Shown: positions 1 through 8,765 of the stretch, one piece after another
How the letters are laid out: every line of letters starts with the position of its first letter
Position numbering within the stretch: position 1 is the first letter of the stretch
Origin: Pseudomonas rhizophila
GTDB lineage: Bacteria > Pseudomonadota > Gammaproteobacteria > Pseudomonadales > Pseudomonadaceae
Assembly: GCF_003033885.1 (NCBI RefSeq)
Contig: NZ_CP024081.1
Span: 1,364,852 to 1,428,851 of the forward strand
Direction of reading: 5' to 3'
Length of the DNA stretch: 64,000 nucleotides
Position numbers and translations under genes: made by a program
Notes under the pieces: model-generated
Databases searched by the model: none
The model's input: the letters and a program-made list of their open reading frames with translations, nothing else
Told to the model about the DNA's origin: nothing

Positions 1-215
1 GTGCTTTCGAGGTGGTGCGCAAACTGGCATCCCTGGGCGCCAGACGGTTGGTATATGTATCGTGCAACCCGGCAACTTTGGCCCGGGACACGGTCGAATT
101 GATCAAGCAGGGCTACCGGTTAAAACGTGCCGGGATTCTCGATATGTTTCCTCAGACGGCACATGTCGAGGCCATGGCGTTATTTGAAGCGAGCCAGGAT
201 GGCTTGTCCGACTGA
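1..215 (+). CDS. rlmD: RlmD, 23S rRNA (uracil-5-)-methyltransferase, C-terminal end (partial)
   Basis: Only the last 71 or so codons are in the window; the 5' part lies upstream of base 1. The product would be the SAM-dependent enzyme that makes m5U1939 in 23S rRNA. The visible part has the TrmA/RlmD-family catalytic signature [13 protein letters not shown], whose Cys is the nucleophile that attacks C6 of the uracil, and the family-typical end [15 protein letters not shown]. It lies 100 bases upstream of relA on the same strand, which is the usual Pseudomonas order. The family call is firm from the motif; RlmD rather than another TrmA-family member is inferred from the relA context. Confidence 0.93.
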   Translation, partial: AFEVVRKLASLGARRLVYVSCNPATLARDTVELIKQGYRLKRAGILDMFPQTAHVEAMALFEASQDGLSD

Positions 216-277
216 CCCGTTCGTGCCAACCGCCACAGCCCTGGGCGGGGACACGGGCAACGAAGGTCAGCGTTATT

Positions 278-296
278 GACGCATTGAATCTGCGTC
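278..296. promoter_or_regulatory. Inverted repeat in the relA leader
   Basis: GACGCA and TGCGTC are separated by 7 bases and lie 20 bases before the relA start codon, next to a GGGAAGG ribosome-binding-type sequence (300-306). It could be an operator or a small RNA hairpin. Function is unknown and a chance occurrence is possible. Confidence 0.3.
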
Positions 297-315
297 ATAG
301 GGAAGGTATGTAAAG

Positions 316-2562
316 ATGGTACAGGTGAGAGCACACCAGCCGATCAACACCGACGGCAGTATCAATCTCGAGGCTTGGCTCGATCACGCGGTCAGTATCG
401 ACACGGCACTGGATCGCGAAGCCTTGAAAGAAGCCTGCGAGTTCGCGCGTGAAGCGGAACAGCAGCACAACGCGGCGAAGAACCTCTGGTCCGAAGGCAC
501 CTCGAGTTTTCAGACGGGCCTTGAGATCGCCGAAATCCTTGCCGACCTCAAGCTCGACCAGGACTCCCTGGTGGCTGCGGTGCTATACCGCGGTGTGCGC
601 GAAGGGCAGATCCAATTGCCGGTGGTCAGCCAGCGTTTTGGCACGGTGGTCGCCAAGCTGATTGACGGCGTGCTGCGCATGGCGGCGATCAGTGCCAGTC
701 TCAGTCCACGCCAGTCCATGGTCCTGGGCACCCAGGGCCAGGTGGAGAACCTGCGCAAGATGCTGGTGGCCATGGTCGACGACGTGCGCGTCGCACTGAT
801 CAAACTGGCCGAACGCACCTGCGCGATCCGCGCGGTGAAATCCGCCGACGACGAAAAGCGCAACCGCGTCGCCCGGGAAGTGTTCGACATCTACGCCCCC
901 CTGGCCCATCGCCTTGGCATCGGCCATATCAAGTGGGAGCTGGAGGACCTGTCCTTCCGCTACCTGGAGCCCGACCAGTACAAGCAGATCGCCAAGTTGC
1001 TGCATGAGCGGCGCCTGGATCGCGAGCGCTTCATCACGGATGTGATGACCCAGTTGAGGGAAGAATTGCAGGCCACGGGTGTGGAGGCCGACATCAGCGG
1101 CCGGGCCAAGCACATCTATTCGATCTGGCGCAAAATGCAGCGCAAAGGCCTGGAGTTCAGCCAGATCTACGACGTTCGTGCCGTTCGCGTACTGGTCCCG
1201 GAAATGCGCGACTGCTACACCGCGCTGGGTATCGTGCACACCTTGTGGCGGCACATCCCCAAGGAGTTCGACGACTACATCGCCAACCCGAAGGAAAACG
1301 GCTATCGCTCGCTGCACACGGCGGTGATCGGTCCGGAGGGCAAGGTGCTGGAAGTGCAGATTCGCACCCACGCCATGCACGAGGAAGCCGAGCTGGGGGT
1401 TTGCGCCCATTGGAAATACAAGGGCACCGACGTCAAGTCGGGCTCCAACCACTACGAAGAGAAAATCTCCTGGCTGCGTCAGGTGCTCGAGTGGCATGAA
1501 GAGCTCGGTGATATCGGCGGTCTGGCCGAACAATTGCGGGTCGATATCGAGCCGGATCGGGTCTACATCTTCACCCCCGACGGCCACGCCATCGACTTGC
1601 CCAAGGGCGCCACGCCGCTGGACTTTGCCTATCGCGTCCACACCGAGATCGGCCACAACTGCCGTGGCGCCAAGATCAACGGGCGGATCGTGCCGCTCAA
1701 CTACAGCCTGCAAACCGGTGAGCAGGTCGAGATCATCACCAGTAAACACGGCACGCCGAGCCGCGACTGGCTGAACCCGAACCTGGGCTACATCACCACA
1801 TCGCGAGCGCGGGCGAAAATCGTTCACTGGTTCAAATTGCAGGCCCGCGACCAGAACGTCGCCGCCGGCAAGACTTTGCTCGAGCGCGAACTCAGTCGCC
1901 TGGGCCTGCCGCAGGTGGATTTCGACAAGCTGGCCGAAAAGGCCAACATGAAGACCGCCGAAGACATGTTCGCCGCTCTCGGTGCCGGCGACTTGCGCCT
2001 GGCGCAACTGGTCAACCTGGCCCAGCAACTGGTGGAGCCGGAACGCGGCAACGAGCAGTTGGAACTGATCCCGCGCAAAGCCACCGGCTACAAACCGGGC
2101 AAGCGCGGCGACATCCAGATCCAGGGCGTGGGCAACCTGATGACCCAGATGGCCGGCTGCTGCCAGCCGTTGCCTGGGGATGCGATCGTCGGCTACATCA
2201 CCCAGGGCCGTGGGGTGAGCATCCACCGCCAGGACTGTGCTTCGGTGCTGCAACTGGCCGGCCGTGAGCCGGAGCGGATCATCCAGGTCAGTTGGGGCCC
2301 GGTGCCGGTGCTCACCTACCCGGTGGACATCATCATCCGTGCCTACGACCGTTCCGGCCTGCTGCGTGACGTTTCCCAGGTGTTGCTGAACGAGCGGATC
2401 AACGTGTTGGCAGTCAACACCCGTTCGAACAAGGAAGACAACACGGCGCTGATGTCCCTGACCATCGAGATTCCGGGGTTGGATGCGCTGGGGCGGTTGC
2501 TGGGGCGGATTTCCCAACTGCCGAACATCATCGAGACCCGGCGTAATCGCACGCCGGGTTAA
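316..2562 (+). CDS. relA: RelA, GTP pyrophosphokinase ((p)ppGpp synthetase I)
   Basis: This 748-residue protein is the ribosome-associated stringent-response enzyme, which transfers pyrophosphate from ATP to GDP/GTP when uncharged tRNA occupies the A site. Domain order: degenerate HD region (about 30-180), synthetase domain (about 240-390), TGS domain (about 410-470, beginning DRVYIFTPDG), zinc-finger-like region (CCQP, about 615) and C-terminal ACT domain (about 665-745). Residues 317-320 read EFDD, the acidic EXDD pattern of monofunctional RelA; bifunctional Rel/SpoT has RXKD. The usual hydrolase HD motif is not evident. The product is therefore expected to synthesise but not degrade the alarmone. 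Length matches the family. The start is an ATG ten bases after GGGAAGG. A REP pair follows the stop codon. Confidence 0.97.
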   Translation: MVQVRAHQPINTDGSINLEAWLDHAVSIDTALDREALKEACEFAREAEQQHNAAKNLWSEGTSSFQTGLEIAEILADLKLDQDSLVAAVLYRGVREGQIQLPVVSQRFGTVVAKLIDGVLRMAAISASLSPRQSMVLGTQGQVENLRKMLVAMVDDVRVALIKLAERTCAIRAVKSADDEKRNRVAREVFDIYAPLAHRLGIGHIKWELEDLSFRYLEPDQYKQIAKLLHERRLDRERFITDVMTQLREELQATGVEADISGRAKHIYSIWRKMQRKGLEFSQIYDVRAVRVLVPEMRDCYTALGIVHTLWRHIPKEFDDYIANPKENGYRSLHTAVIGPEGKVLEVQIRTHAMHEEAELGVCAHWKYKGTDVKSGSNHYEEKISWLRQVLEWHEELGDIGGLAEQLRVDIEPDRVYIFTPDGHAIDLPKGATPLDFAYRVHTEIGHNCRGAKINGRIVPLNYSLQTGEQVEIITSKHGTPSRDWLNPNLGYITTSRARAKIVHWFKLQARDQNVAAGKTLLERELSRLGLPQVDFDKLAEKANMKTAEDMFAALGAGDLRLAQLVNLAQQLVEPERGNEQLELIPRKATGYKPGKRGDIQIQGVGNLMTQMAGCCQPLPGDAIVGYITQGRGVSIHRQDCASVLQLAGREPERIIQVSWGPVPVLTYPVDIIIRAYDRSGLLRDVSQVLLNERINVLAVNTRSNKEDNTALMSLTIEIPGLDALGRLLGRISQLPNIIETRRNRTPG

Positions 2563-2574
2563 GCGCGGTCCAAA

Positions 2575-2682
2575 TGTGGGAGCGAGCCTGTGGGAGCAAA
2601 GCTTGCTCGCGATAGCGGTGGATCAGTTCCGACATACGTTGGGGCCACCACCTCAATCGCGAGCAAGCTTTGCTCTCACAGG
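2575..2682. repeat. REP pair (REPIN-like), hybrid left half
   Basis: The two halves face each other. The left half begins gtgggagcgagcct and then restarts as gtgggagcaaagcttgctcg; the right half is the inverted tcgcgagcaagctttgctct. The left half therefore joins the heads of two REP subtypes (GAGCGAGCCTGC and GAGCAAAGCTTGC). It fills the gap between relA and mazG. Confidence 0.85.
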
Positions 2683-2734
2683 CATACTCCCAGTGGATTA
2701 TTTCCCACAGGGTGATTTGTGATGAGTTGGATTG

Positions 2735-3568
2735 ATGTACAGCCTTGAAGACCTGCTCCATCTGATGAACCGTCTGCGCGACCCGCAGTACGGGTGCCCG
2801 TGGGACATCAAGCAGACCTACGCGACCATCGTCCCCCATACCCTGGAAGAAGCCTACGAAGTGGCCGATGCCATTGAGCGTGGTGACTTCGATCACTTGC
2901 AGGGTGAGCTGGGCGACCTGTTGTTTCAGGTGGTGTATTACAGCCAGTTAGCGCGGGAGGAAAACCGCTTCGAATTCGCCGGCGTGGTCGATAGCATCAC
3001 CCGCAAGCTGATCCGCCGCCATCCCCATGTATTTCCTACCGGTGACCTCTACGCGCCCGTGGACATCCCGCGCCTGAGCGAAGAACAGGTCAAGCAGCGC
3101 TGGGAAGAAATCAAGGCCGAGGAGCGGGCCGAGAAGGCCTCGGCACCGGAGCAGCTGTCGTTGCTTGACGATGTACCCGTTGCCTTGCCGGCGTTGTCCC
3201 GCTCGGCGAAGTTGCAAAAACGTGCGGCTCAGGTCGGTTTCGACTGGCCAGGCCCGTTGCCGGTGCTCGACAAGGTCCGGGAGGAGCTGGACGAAGTCCT
3301 CGAAGCGATGGCTGACAACGATTCGGTGGCCATCAGCGATGAGATCGGCGACCTGCTGTTCAGCGTAGTGAACCTGGCCCGGCACCTGAAAATCGACCCG
3401 GAAACGGCCCTGCGTGACGCCAATGGGAAATTCGAGCGACGTTTCCGATTTATCGAACAGGCATTGCGCGACACCCACCGTCCCATGGAAGATTGCACCC
3501 TCGAAGAGTTGGACGCCTTATGGGGCGAAGCCAAACGTCAGGAAAAGAATTTGCCCAGCTGTGGCTGA
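2735..3568 (+). CDS. mazG: MazG, nucleoside triphosphate pyrophosphohydrolase
   Basis: This 277-residue enzyme converts NTPs/dNTPs to NMPs and pyrophosphate. In E. coli MazG is linked to nucleotide-pool cleaning and ppGpp levels, which fits its place after relA. Two MazG folds are visible: an N-terminal one (EEAYEVADAIERGDF followed by GELGDLLFQVVYYS, about 35-75) and a C-terminal one (EELDEVLEAM followed by DEIGDLLFSVVNLA, about 185-225). Both carry the acidic EExxE and ExxD metal-binding pattern. Length is close to the E. coli protein (263). I chose the ATG at 2735; a TTG one codon upstream is in frame but the family starts at MYSLEDLL. The DUF2058 gene follows after 26 bases. Confidence 0.95.
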   Translation: MYSLEDLLHLMNRLRDPQYGCPWDIKQTYATIVPHTLEEAYEVADAIERGDFDHLQGELGDLLFQVVYYSQLAREENRFEFAGVVDSITRKLIRRHPHVFPTGDLYAPVDIPRLSEEQVKQRWEEIKAEERAEKASAPEQLSLLDDVPVALPALSRSAKLQKRAAQVGFDWPGPLPVLDKVREELDEVLEAMADNDSVAISDEIGDLLFSVVNLARHLKIDPETALRDANGKFERRFRFIEQALRDTHRPMEDCTLEELDALWGEAKRQEKNLPSCG

Positions 3569-3594
3569 GGCTGTTGCCTAAGTGAGTAAGCACC

Positions 3595-4134
3595 ATGAGC
3601 CTTTCCCTTCGCGACCAGTTGCTCAAAGCAGGGCTGGTCAACCAAAAGCAGGCCAAGCAGGTCGGCAAAGAGAAACAGAAACAGCAGCGCCTGGCCCATA
3701 AGGGCCAGATCGAACTGGATGACTCCCAGCAGCGCGCCGCCCAAGAGGCCATGGCCGAGAAGGTCAAGCGCGATCAGGAACTCAACCGTCAGCAGCAGGA
3801 AAAAGCCGAGCAGAAAGCCCGGGCCGCGCAGATCAAGCAATTGATCGAAGTCTCGCGTTTGCCGAAGCTGACCACTGAGGATTATTACAACTTTGTCGAC
3901 GACAAGAAGGTCAAGCGCATCTCGGTCAACACGCTGATGCGCAACAAGTTGAGCAGCGGCTCGCTGGCGATCGTCCATCATGCCGGCGGCTACGAAGTGA
4001 TCCCGCGCGAAGCGGCCCTGAAGATCCAAGAGCGCGATCCCAAGCGCATCGTGCAGCTCAATACCCAGACCGAAGAAGTGGATGCTGATGATCCGTATGC
4101 GGCGTATCAGATCCCTGATGATTTGATGTGGTAA
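3595..4134 (+). CDS. DUF2058 (YaiL-type) protein, unknown role
   Basis: A 179-residue soluble, highly charged protein that matches my memory of DUF2058/YaiL: N-terminus MSLSLRDQLLKAGLVNQKQA, a Lys/Gln/Glu-rich, probably helical middle (about 20-90), and a compact C-terminal half with YYNFVDDKKVKRISVN and AAYQIPDDLMW. The family is often annotated as nucleoprotein-like, but no activity is established that I know of. It follows mazG closely on the same strand and may share its transcript. A REP pair comes 20 bases after the stop. Confidence 0.85.
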   Translation: MSLSLRDQLLKAGLVNQKQAKQVGKEKQKQQRLAHKGQIELDDSQQRAAQEAMAEKVKRDQELNRQQQEKAEQKARAAQIKQLIEVSRLPKLTTEDYYNFVDDKKVKRISVNTLMRNKLSSGSLAIVHHAGGYEVIPREAALKIQERDPKRIVQLNTQTEEVDADDPYAAYQIPDDLMW

Positions 4135-4154
4135 GGATGAACTGAACACTAAAC

Positions 4155-4244
4155 TGTGGGAGCGAGCCTGCTCGCGATGGCGGTCTGTCAGCCAACATTG
4201 ATGTCGCTGATCCACCGCTATCGCGAGCAGGCTCGCTCCCACAG
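4155..4244. repeat. REP pair (REPIN-like)
   Basis: Two inverted copies (tgtgggagcgagcctgctcg and its reverse complement) flank a spacer of about 45 bases. It lies between the DUF2058 gene and a convergent small gene. Confidence 0.9.
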
Positions 4245-4257
4245 AGATTCTTATCGT

Positions 4258-4452
4258 TCAGGATTCTGTCATTTCAGCCGAGCGCTGCCTTTCCTGGCAT
4301 TCCAGCTCGGCTTTGTAGTTATGGGCATCCGTCTCGGAGTGGAACATCCCCACCAGCAGGTCCTGTTGGTGTACATCCCAGATGCGGATACCGGCGGCAA
4401 TACCTTCGTGGGACATGTGAGCGTCATCGCGTTCAGTTACTTTCACAGTCAT
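4258..4452 (-). CDS. Small conserved-looking hypothetical protein (64 aa)
   Basis: A 64-residue acidic protein beginning MTVKVTERDDAHMSHEGIAA and ending RQRSAEMTES. The middle, IRIWDVHQQDLLVGMFHSETDAHNYKAEL, could form two beta strands and a helix. No signal peptide or membrane segment. I chose the inner ATG at 4452 because GGAG lies 8-11 bases before it; an ATG 11 codons upstream lacks a good site. It looks coding because the codon pattern fits and a ribosome binding site is present. I do not recognise a family. It converges on the DUF2058 gene with a REP pair between. Confidence 0.65.
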   Translation of the reverse strand: MTVKVTERDDAHMSHEGIAAGIRIWDVHQQDLLVGMFHSETDAHNYKAELECQERQRSAEMTES

Positions 4453-4670
4453 CTTGCAAGCTCCAATCTCTGTTATCTGCAGCAAGGCGTGTGCAGGACT
4501 TTGTTATAGATTTGGGTAGCCGGCTAAGTAAATGCCTGGGCCTGTTAAGAAAATTTCATGAAAAACTCAGCGATCCCGCAGGTCAGGCAATGCGCGGCAT
4601 TCGGTCGCAGGGTGTTTTTCATGAAGAAGTTTTCATGTTTCGGGGGGGTGAAATGTCGGGCAGTCACCTT

Positions 4671-4758
4671 GTGGGAGCGAGCCTGCTCGCGATAACGGTG
4701 TATCAGTCAATACCGATGCCGGCTGACCTAGCGCTATCGCGAGCAGGCTCGCTCCCAC
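4671..4758. repeat. REP pair (REPIN-like)
   Basis: Inverted copies gtgggagcgagcctgctcgc and gcgagcaggctcgctcccac surround a spacer of about 45 bases. It sits in the 415-base gap between the 64-residue gene and the DUF3108 gene. Apart from this repeat and the terminator at 4823-4852 I see nothing in the gap (4453-4867). Confidence 0.9.
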
Positions 4759-4822
4759 CGATTCATCTTCCACAGGCTGACTTTGCGCGGGTGCAGTTTT
4801 AGTGTTCAGGAAATCCGCGCAT

Positions 4823-4852
4823 AAAAAGCCCCGCACTGGGCGGGGCTTCTCT
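4823..4852 (-). terminator. Rho-independent terminator
   Basis: The stem AGCCCCGC / GCGGGGCT has a short loop and is followed on the minus strand by a run of U. It lies 16 bases past the stop of the DUF3108 gene and probably ends the purM-purN-DUF3108 transcript. Confidence 0.8.
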
Positions 4853-4867
4853 TGATATCGGTGTGGA

Positions 4868-5581
4868 TCAGCTGCCTTTGACAGCCTTGCCGTTGACCGT
4901 ACCGTCCTGGAGCATGATGTTGTACTCCTTGCCGTCGGTCTCGACCTGTTGCAGGCGTACCAGCAGGTAATCCCAATCCTTGGCGAACCAGAGCACCGTG
5001 ATGCGTTTGCTTTTTGTCGGGTCGCGCACGCGCTCGACCTTGATCGCGTCGATCTGGCCGGCTTTGGTATCGACCTTCTCCGGGCCCAGTACGCGGAAGT
5101 CGTAGGTGTCGATCTCGCCATCATCGACAACCTGATAACTCATGCTTTTCTTGCCGGCCGCCACGTCGTGCTGCAGGGCCAACTGATAAGTGGATTTATC
5201 GACCATGCCACGGTTGAGTGGCAGTTTGACCGGATCGCCGCGATCGGTGCCGGTGACCATCTTCGTGTTCCAGTCGAAATCCAGGTCGGCTTTCTTGGCC
5301 TTGCCCAAGCCGCCACGTTCAAAGTGGTAGGACTGTGGCAGCAGTGTGTCCTTGTCCAGGGTCAGGGTGCTTTCTTCCGTCAGGCTGGCGATCATCATCG
5401 AAGCCTTGAAGCTCAGCTTCCAGGTGCCGTTGGCCTCTTTGGTCAGGCTGCGCTCGGCGGTGCCGCTCATGGGCAGCTGTTTCCAGTCGGCGGTGTAGCT
5501 GGCGGAGAACGGTTGAAGGTCTGCGGCCTGTGCCAGGGGCAGGGCAAGCAGAGCGCAAGCGAAGAGCAGGGCGCGACGCAT
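4868..5581 (-). CDS. DUF3108 exported protein
   Basis: A 237-residue protein with a clear Sec signal peptide (MRRALLFACALLALPLAQAA) and a beta-rich mature part typical of DUF3108: FSASYTADWKQLPMSGTAERSL, LPQSYHFERGG, and later AGQIDAIKVERVRD and LWFAKDWDYLLVRLQQ. It should be periplasmic. DUF3108 proteins commonly sit downstream of purN in pseudomonads, but no function is known to me. I placed the start at 5581 because AGGAG precedes that ATG by 6 bases and the signal peptide begins there. It is the last gene after purM and purN (gap 8 bases), so it is probably co-transcribed and ends at the 4823-4852 terminator. Confidence 0.88.
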   Translation of the reverse strand: MRRALLFACALLALPLAQAADLQPFSASYTADWKQLPMSGTAERSLTKEANGTWKLSFKASMMIASLTEESTLTLDKDTLLPQSYHFERGGLGKAKKADLDFDWNTKMVTGTDRGDPVKLPLNRGMVDKSTYQLALQHDVAAGKKSMSYQVVDDGEIDTYDFRVLGPEKVDTKAGQIDAIKVERVRDPTKSKRITVLWFAKDWDYLLVRLQQVETDGKEYNIMLQDGTVNGKAVKGS

Positions 5582-5589
5582 AAAATCTC

Positions 5590-6252
5590 CTAGTATCGAA
5601 TCAAATGGCCGCTGGCGGCGAGCAACTGGCCGTCCAGTGAGGCACCGCGATCGTCGAGGGTCAGCCGGCCTTCGGCAAACCAACGCACGGCCATCGGGTA
5701 GATCTGGTGTTCCCGGGCGTGAACCCGTTGGGCCAGGCTTTGCGGCGTGTCGTGCAACTCTACCGGTATTACTGCCTGTACGACCAGTGGTCCGCCATCG
5801 AGTTCCTCGGTGACGAAGTGCACCGAGCAGCCATGCTCCGTGTCTCCGGCCTCCAGCGCGCGCTGGTGAGTGTGTAACCCTTTGTATTTGGGCAGCAGCG
5901 ATGGATGGATATTGAACAGGCGGCCCTGGTAGTGACGCACGAAGCCGGCGCTGAGGATGCGCATGAAGCCGGCCAGGACCACCAGTTGCGGATTGAACGT
6001 GTCGATCTGTTCGATCAGCGCGGCATCGAAGGCTTCGCGGCCATCGAACGCTTTGTGATCCAGGACGCGGGTGTCGATACCCGCATCCCTGGCGCGTTGC
6101 AGGCCGTAGGCATCGGCGCGGTTGGAAATCACCGCGCGGATGCGGACCGGGCTATCGCCGGTCCGCGTGCTGTCGATCAGGGCCTGCAAGTTGCTGCCGG
6201 TGCCGGACAACAGCACCACGACATCACAGGTTGCAGACTTCTGTTCTTGCAT
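5590..6252 (-). CDS. purN: PurN, phosphoribosylglycinamide formyltransferase
   Basis: A 220-residue GAR transformylase that transfers a formyl group from 10-formyl-THF to GAR in step three of purine synthesis. The N-terminal LLSGTGSNLQALID binds the phosphoribosyl substrate. FNIHPSLLPKYKGLHTHQRA supplies the catalytic Asn and His, and the downstream Asp is in TEELDGGPLVVQ. Length matches the family. The start overlaps the purM stop (TGATG), so translation is likely coupled. Confidence 0.97.
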   Translation of the reverse strand: MQEQKSATCDVVVLLSGTGSNLQALIDSTRTGDSPVRIRAVISNRADAYGLQRARDAGIDTRVLDHKAFDGREAFDAALIEQIDTFNPQLVVLAGFMRILSAGFVRHYQGRLFNIHPSLLPKYKGLHTHQRALEAGDTEHGCSVHFVTEELDGGPLVVQAVIPVELHDTPQSLAQRVHAREHQIYPMAVRWFAEGRLTLDDRGASLDGQLLAASGHLIRY

Positions 6253-7310
6253 CAGTGAGCCTTAAGGTTTTTCAGCTCGACCTGGGCAGCGCCTTCGGCG
6301 GCGGTACTGATCTGGCCGATGACCCAAGGTTGCTCGCCGGCTTCACGCAGTACATTCAAGGCCGTTTCAACGTGCTCCTGGGCCACGCAGATCACCATGC
6401 CTACGCCGCAGTTCAGCACGCGGTGCATTTCGGTTTCATCGACGTTGCCTTTCTCTTGCAGCCAGTCGAACACGGCCGGACGGGTCCAGCTCGCCACGTC
6501 AACCACCGCCTGGGCGCCTTTTGGCAGTACGCGCGGGATGTTGTCCAGCAGGCCGCCGCCGGTGATGTGGGCCATGGCCTTGACGGCGCCGGTGTCCTTG
6601 ATCAGCTTGAGCAGCGGCTTGACGTAGATGCGGGTCGGGGCCATCAGCAGGTCGGCCAGTGGCTTGCCGTCGAGCTGGGTGTTTTCGATGTCGGCACCCG
6701 AGACTTCGATGATCTTGCGGATCAGCGAATAACCGTTGGAGTGCGGGCCGGACGATGGCAGGGCGAGCAGGGCATCGCCAGTGGCGACTTTCGAACCGTC
6801 GATGATTTCGGATTTTTCCACGACACCGACGCAGAAGCCGGCCAGGTCGTAGTCTTCGCCTTCGTACATGCCTGGCATTTCAGCGGTTTCGCCGCCGACC
6901 AGGGAGCAGCCGGACAGCTCGCAGCCGGCGCCAATGCCGGTTACCACCTGGGCGGCGGTGTCGACGTTCAGTTTGCCGGTGGCGTAGTAGTCGAGGAAGA
7001 ACAGCGGCTCGGCGCCGCACACCACCAGGTCGTTCACGCACATGGCCACCAGGTCGATGCCGATGCTGTCATGCTTGTTCAGGTTCAGGGCCAGACGCAG
7101 CTTGGTGCCGACGCCGTCAGTGCCCGAAACCAGCACCGGTTGCTTGTAGCCGGCCGGGATCTCGCAGAGGGCGCCGAAACCGCCCAGGCCGCCCATGACT
7201 TCCGGGCGCGCAGTGCGCTTGGCGACGCTCTTGATGCGTTCGACCAATGCTTCACCGGCGTCGATGTCTACACCGGCGTCCTTGTAGCTCAGGGAGGGTT
7301 GCTTGCTCAT
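6252..7310 (-). CDS. purM: PurM, phosphoribosylformylglycinamidine cyclo-ligase
   Basis: A 352-residue AIR synthetase that closes the imidazole ring of AIR from FGAM with ATP in purine synthesis. Family features: N-terminal [13 protein letters not shown], the glycine-rich [46 protein letters not shown] and the C-terminal [17 protein letters not shown]. Length is normal. It is the first gene of a minus-strand unit with purN and the DUF3108 gene. A 365-base divergent intergenic region lies upstream. Confidence 0.97.
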   Translation of the reverse strand: MSKQPSLSYKDAGVDIDAGEALVERIKSVAKRTARPEVMGGLGGFGALCEIPAGYKQPVLVSGTDGVGTKLRLALNLNKHDSIGIDLVAMCVNDLVVCGAEPLFFLDYYATGKLNVDTAAQVVTGIGAGCELSGCSLVGGETAEMPGMYEGEDYDLAGFCVGVVEKSEIIDGSKVATGDALLALPSSGPHSNGYSLIRKIIEVSGADIENTQLDGKPLADLLMAPTRIYVKPLLKLIKDTGAVKAMAHITGGGLLDNIPRVLPKGAQAVVDVASWTRPAVFDWLQEKGNVDETEMHRVLNCGVGMVICVAQEHVETALNVLREAGEQPWVIGQISTAAEGAAQVELKNLKAH

Positions 7311-7675
7311 GATCCAGGCCTTTAGGGGGGATTTCTGGGTAACGACCGACCGCCGGGGCCATTGAATAACCGTTGTACGAATTATTCCGGGTGCCCAGCC
7401 ATTGCCGGTCTGCGAAGGCGCGCGATTTTATCAGGCTTGAGGGGCAGCGGCCATCCTCGCGCCGACGGGCAGGGACATATCCTTGGAAAAAAACCGATAT
7501 TTCTCCTATTGGTGCTGCGCGATGCGTCTGTATAAGGTGTAGCGGTAACCGGCTATGGTTATGACAGTGCGAAACTTCCAGCGGGTGTGTGAATGTTTTG
7601 CCAGGTGCTGTGGTCACAGCCATGCTCAATTTTCTTCACACGGCCTGTTCCAGCCGTTATGTCCGGGAATCTTCC
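7311..7675. other. Divergent intergenic region between purM and the DUF2066 gene
   Basis: These 365 bases must hold both outward promoters. I see no gene, REP element or strong hairpin. Short open frames across it lack ribosome binding sites and family features. No operator could be identified by eye. Confidence 0.6.
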
Positions 7676-8734
7676 ATGCGTTTTTTCAAACTCTTGTCTG
7701 TGGGCTGCCTGTCGTTGATCAGCGTGGCGAGCCATGCCGAAAACCTCAATAGCCTCTATCAGGTGCTCGAGCCGGTCAGCAGCCAGGCCCCGCAAGAACG
7801 TGACCAGGCGACTTTGCGCGCCCTCGACACGCTGGTGCTGCGCCTGACCGGCGATGCCAAGGCCGCGCAGAATCCCGGTCTGGCGGCGATCCGCAAGGAT
7901 CCCCAGCAGATCATTCTTCAATATGGTTACGACGCCGGGCCGCCGGAAAGCCTCAAGGTGGATTTCGATCCAGCGAGCACTGACCGGGCCTTGCGCTCGG
8001 CGGGCTTGTCGCTGTGGGGCGCGAATCGGCCTGCGATCCTGGGCTGGTGGCTGAACGACTCGGCTGAAGGTTCCAACCTGGTAGGCGATGGCCAGGGCAG
8101 TGCCGAGCCACTGCGCCGCGCCGCCCAGCACCGCGGCCTGCCGCTGCACCTGCCCCTGGCGGATTTGAGCGAGCAGATCGTTGCTACCGCACCAAACCTG
8201 GAAGGCAGTGATCCGGCCCCGCTGCGCGAGGCATCGCAGCGTTATGGTGCAGACGCCTTGCTGGCGGTCCATGCCAAGGAAGAGGGCGGCCAATGGCAGG
8301 CGACCTGGCGCTTGTGGCAGGGTGACCAGCGCGAGCAGGGCAATGCCCAGGGCGCCGACCCTGCCGCCCTGGCTGATGCGGTGATGCTGGCGGTGAGTCA
8401 ACGCCTGGCGCCGCGTTTCGTTACCAAGCCGGGCGTGGCCACCGAGCAGCTGCTGGAAGTGCAGGGCATGAACCTGGAGCGTTATGCGGCGCTTGGGCGT
8501 TTGCTCGAGCCGTTCGGTGGGCAGTTGCAGCGGGTTGAAGGGGACCGGATCATTTATCGAGTCAACGGCAGCGCCGAACAGTTGAAAGCGCAATTGGCCC
8601 TGGCGAAACTGCAGGAAATTCCTGCCGGCGAAGCCGTCGCGCCAGTGCCAGTACCCCAGCCAGCCGCTGATGGCTCCATTCCGGCCGCCGCGCCAGCGCC
8701 AGCGCCGACCGCCAACCTGCGGTTTCGCTGGTAG
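7676..8734 (+). CDS. DUF2066 exported protein
   Basis: A 352-residue protein with a signal peptide (MRFFKLLSVGCLSLISVASHA) and the DUF2066 pattern: LYQVLEPVSSQAPQERDQA near the N-terminus, then LVLRLTGDAKAAQNP, the IILQYGYD region, and WWLNDSAEGSN. The last 40 or so residues are Pro/Ala-rich and probably disordered. Expected location is the periplasm. Function is not known. The open frame extends 29 codons further upstream, but the signal peptide argues for the ATG at 7676; the ribosome binding site is weak. It usually precedes a PerM-type gene and hda in Pseudomonas, as here. The next gene starts 31 bases later. Confidence 0.88.
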   Translation: MRFFKLLSVGCLSLISVASHAENLNSLYQVLEPVSSQAPQERDQATLRALDTLVLRLTGDAKAAQNPGLAAIRKDPQQIILQYGYDAGPPESLKVDFDPASTDRALRSAGLSLWGANRPAILGWWLNDSAEGSNLVGDGQGSAEPLRRAAQHRGLPLHLPLADLSEQIVATAPNLEGSDPAPLREASQRYGADALLAVHAKEEGGQWQATWRLWQGDQREQGNAQGADPAALADAVMLAVSQRLAPRFVTKPGVATEQLLEVQGMNLERYAALGRLLEPFGGQLQRVEGDRIIYRVNGSAEQLKAQLALAKLQEIPAGEAVAPVPVPQPAADGSIPAAAPAPAPTANLRFRW

Positions 8735-8765
8735 TTTTTCTTTCTTATATAGCTAGGAGTGGTTC

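Noticed and set aside
583..2517. Long open frame on the minus strand within relA (644 codons)
   Set aside because: It is the antisense shadow of relA in a GC-rich genome, with low-complexity His/Gln/Leu-rich translation and no motifs.
2732..2734. TTG as the mazG start
   Set aside because: The ATG one codon later gives the typical family N-terminus.
6231..7325. Plus-strand frame of 364 codons across purM
   Set aside because: Antisense shadow of purM; the purM product is unmistakable.
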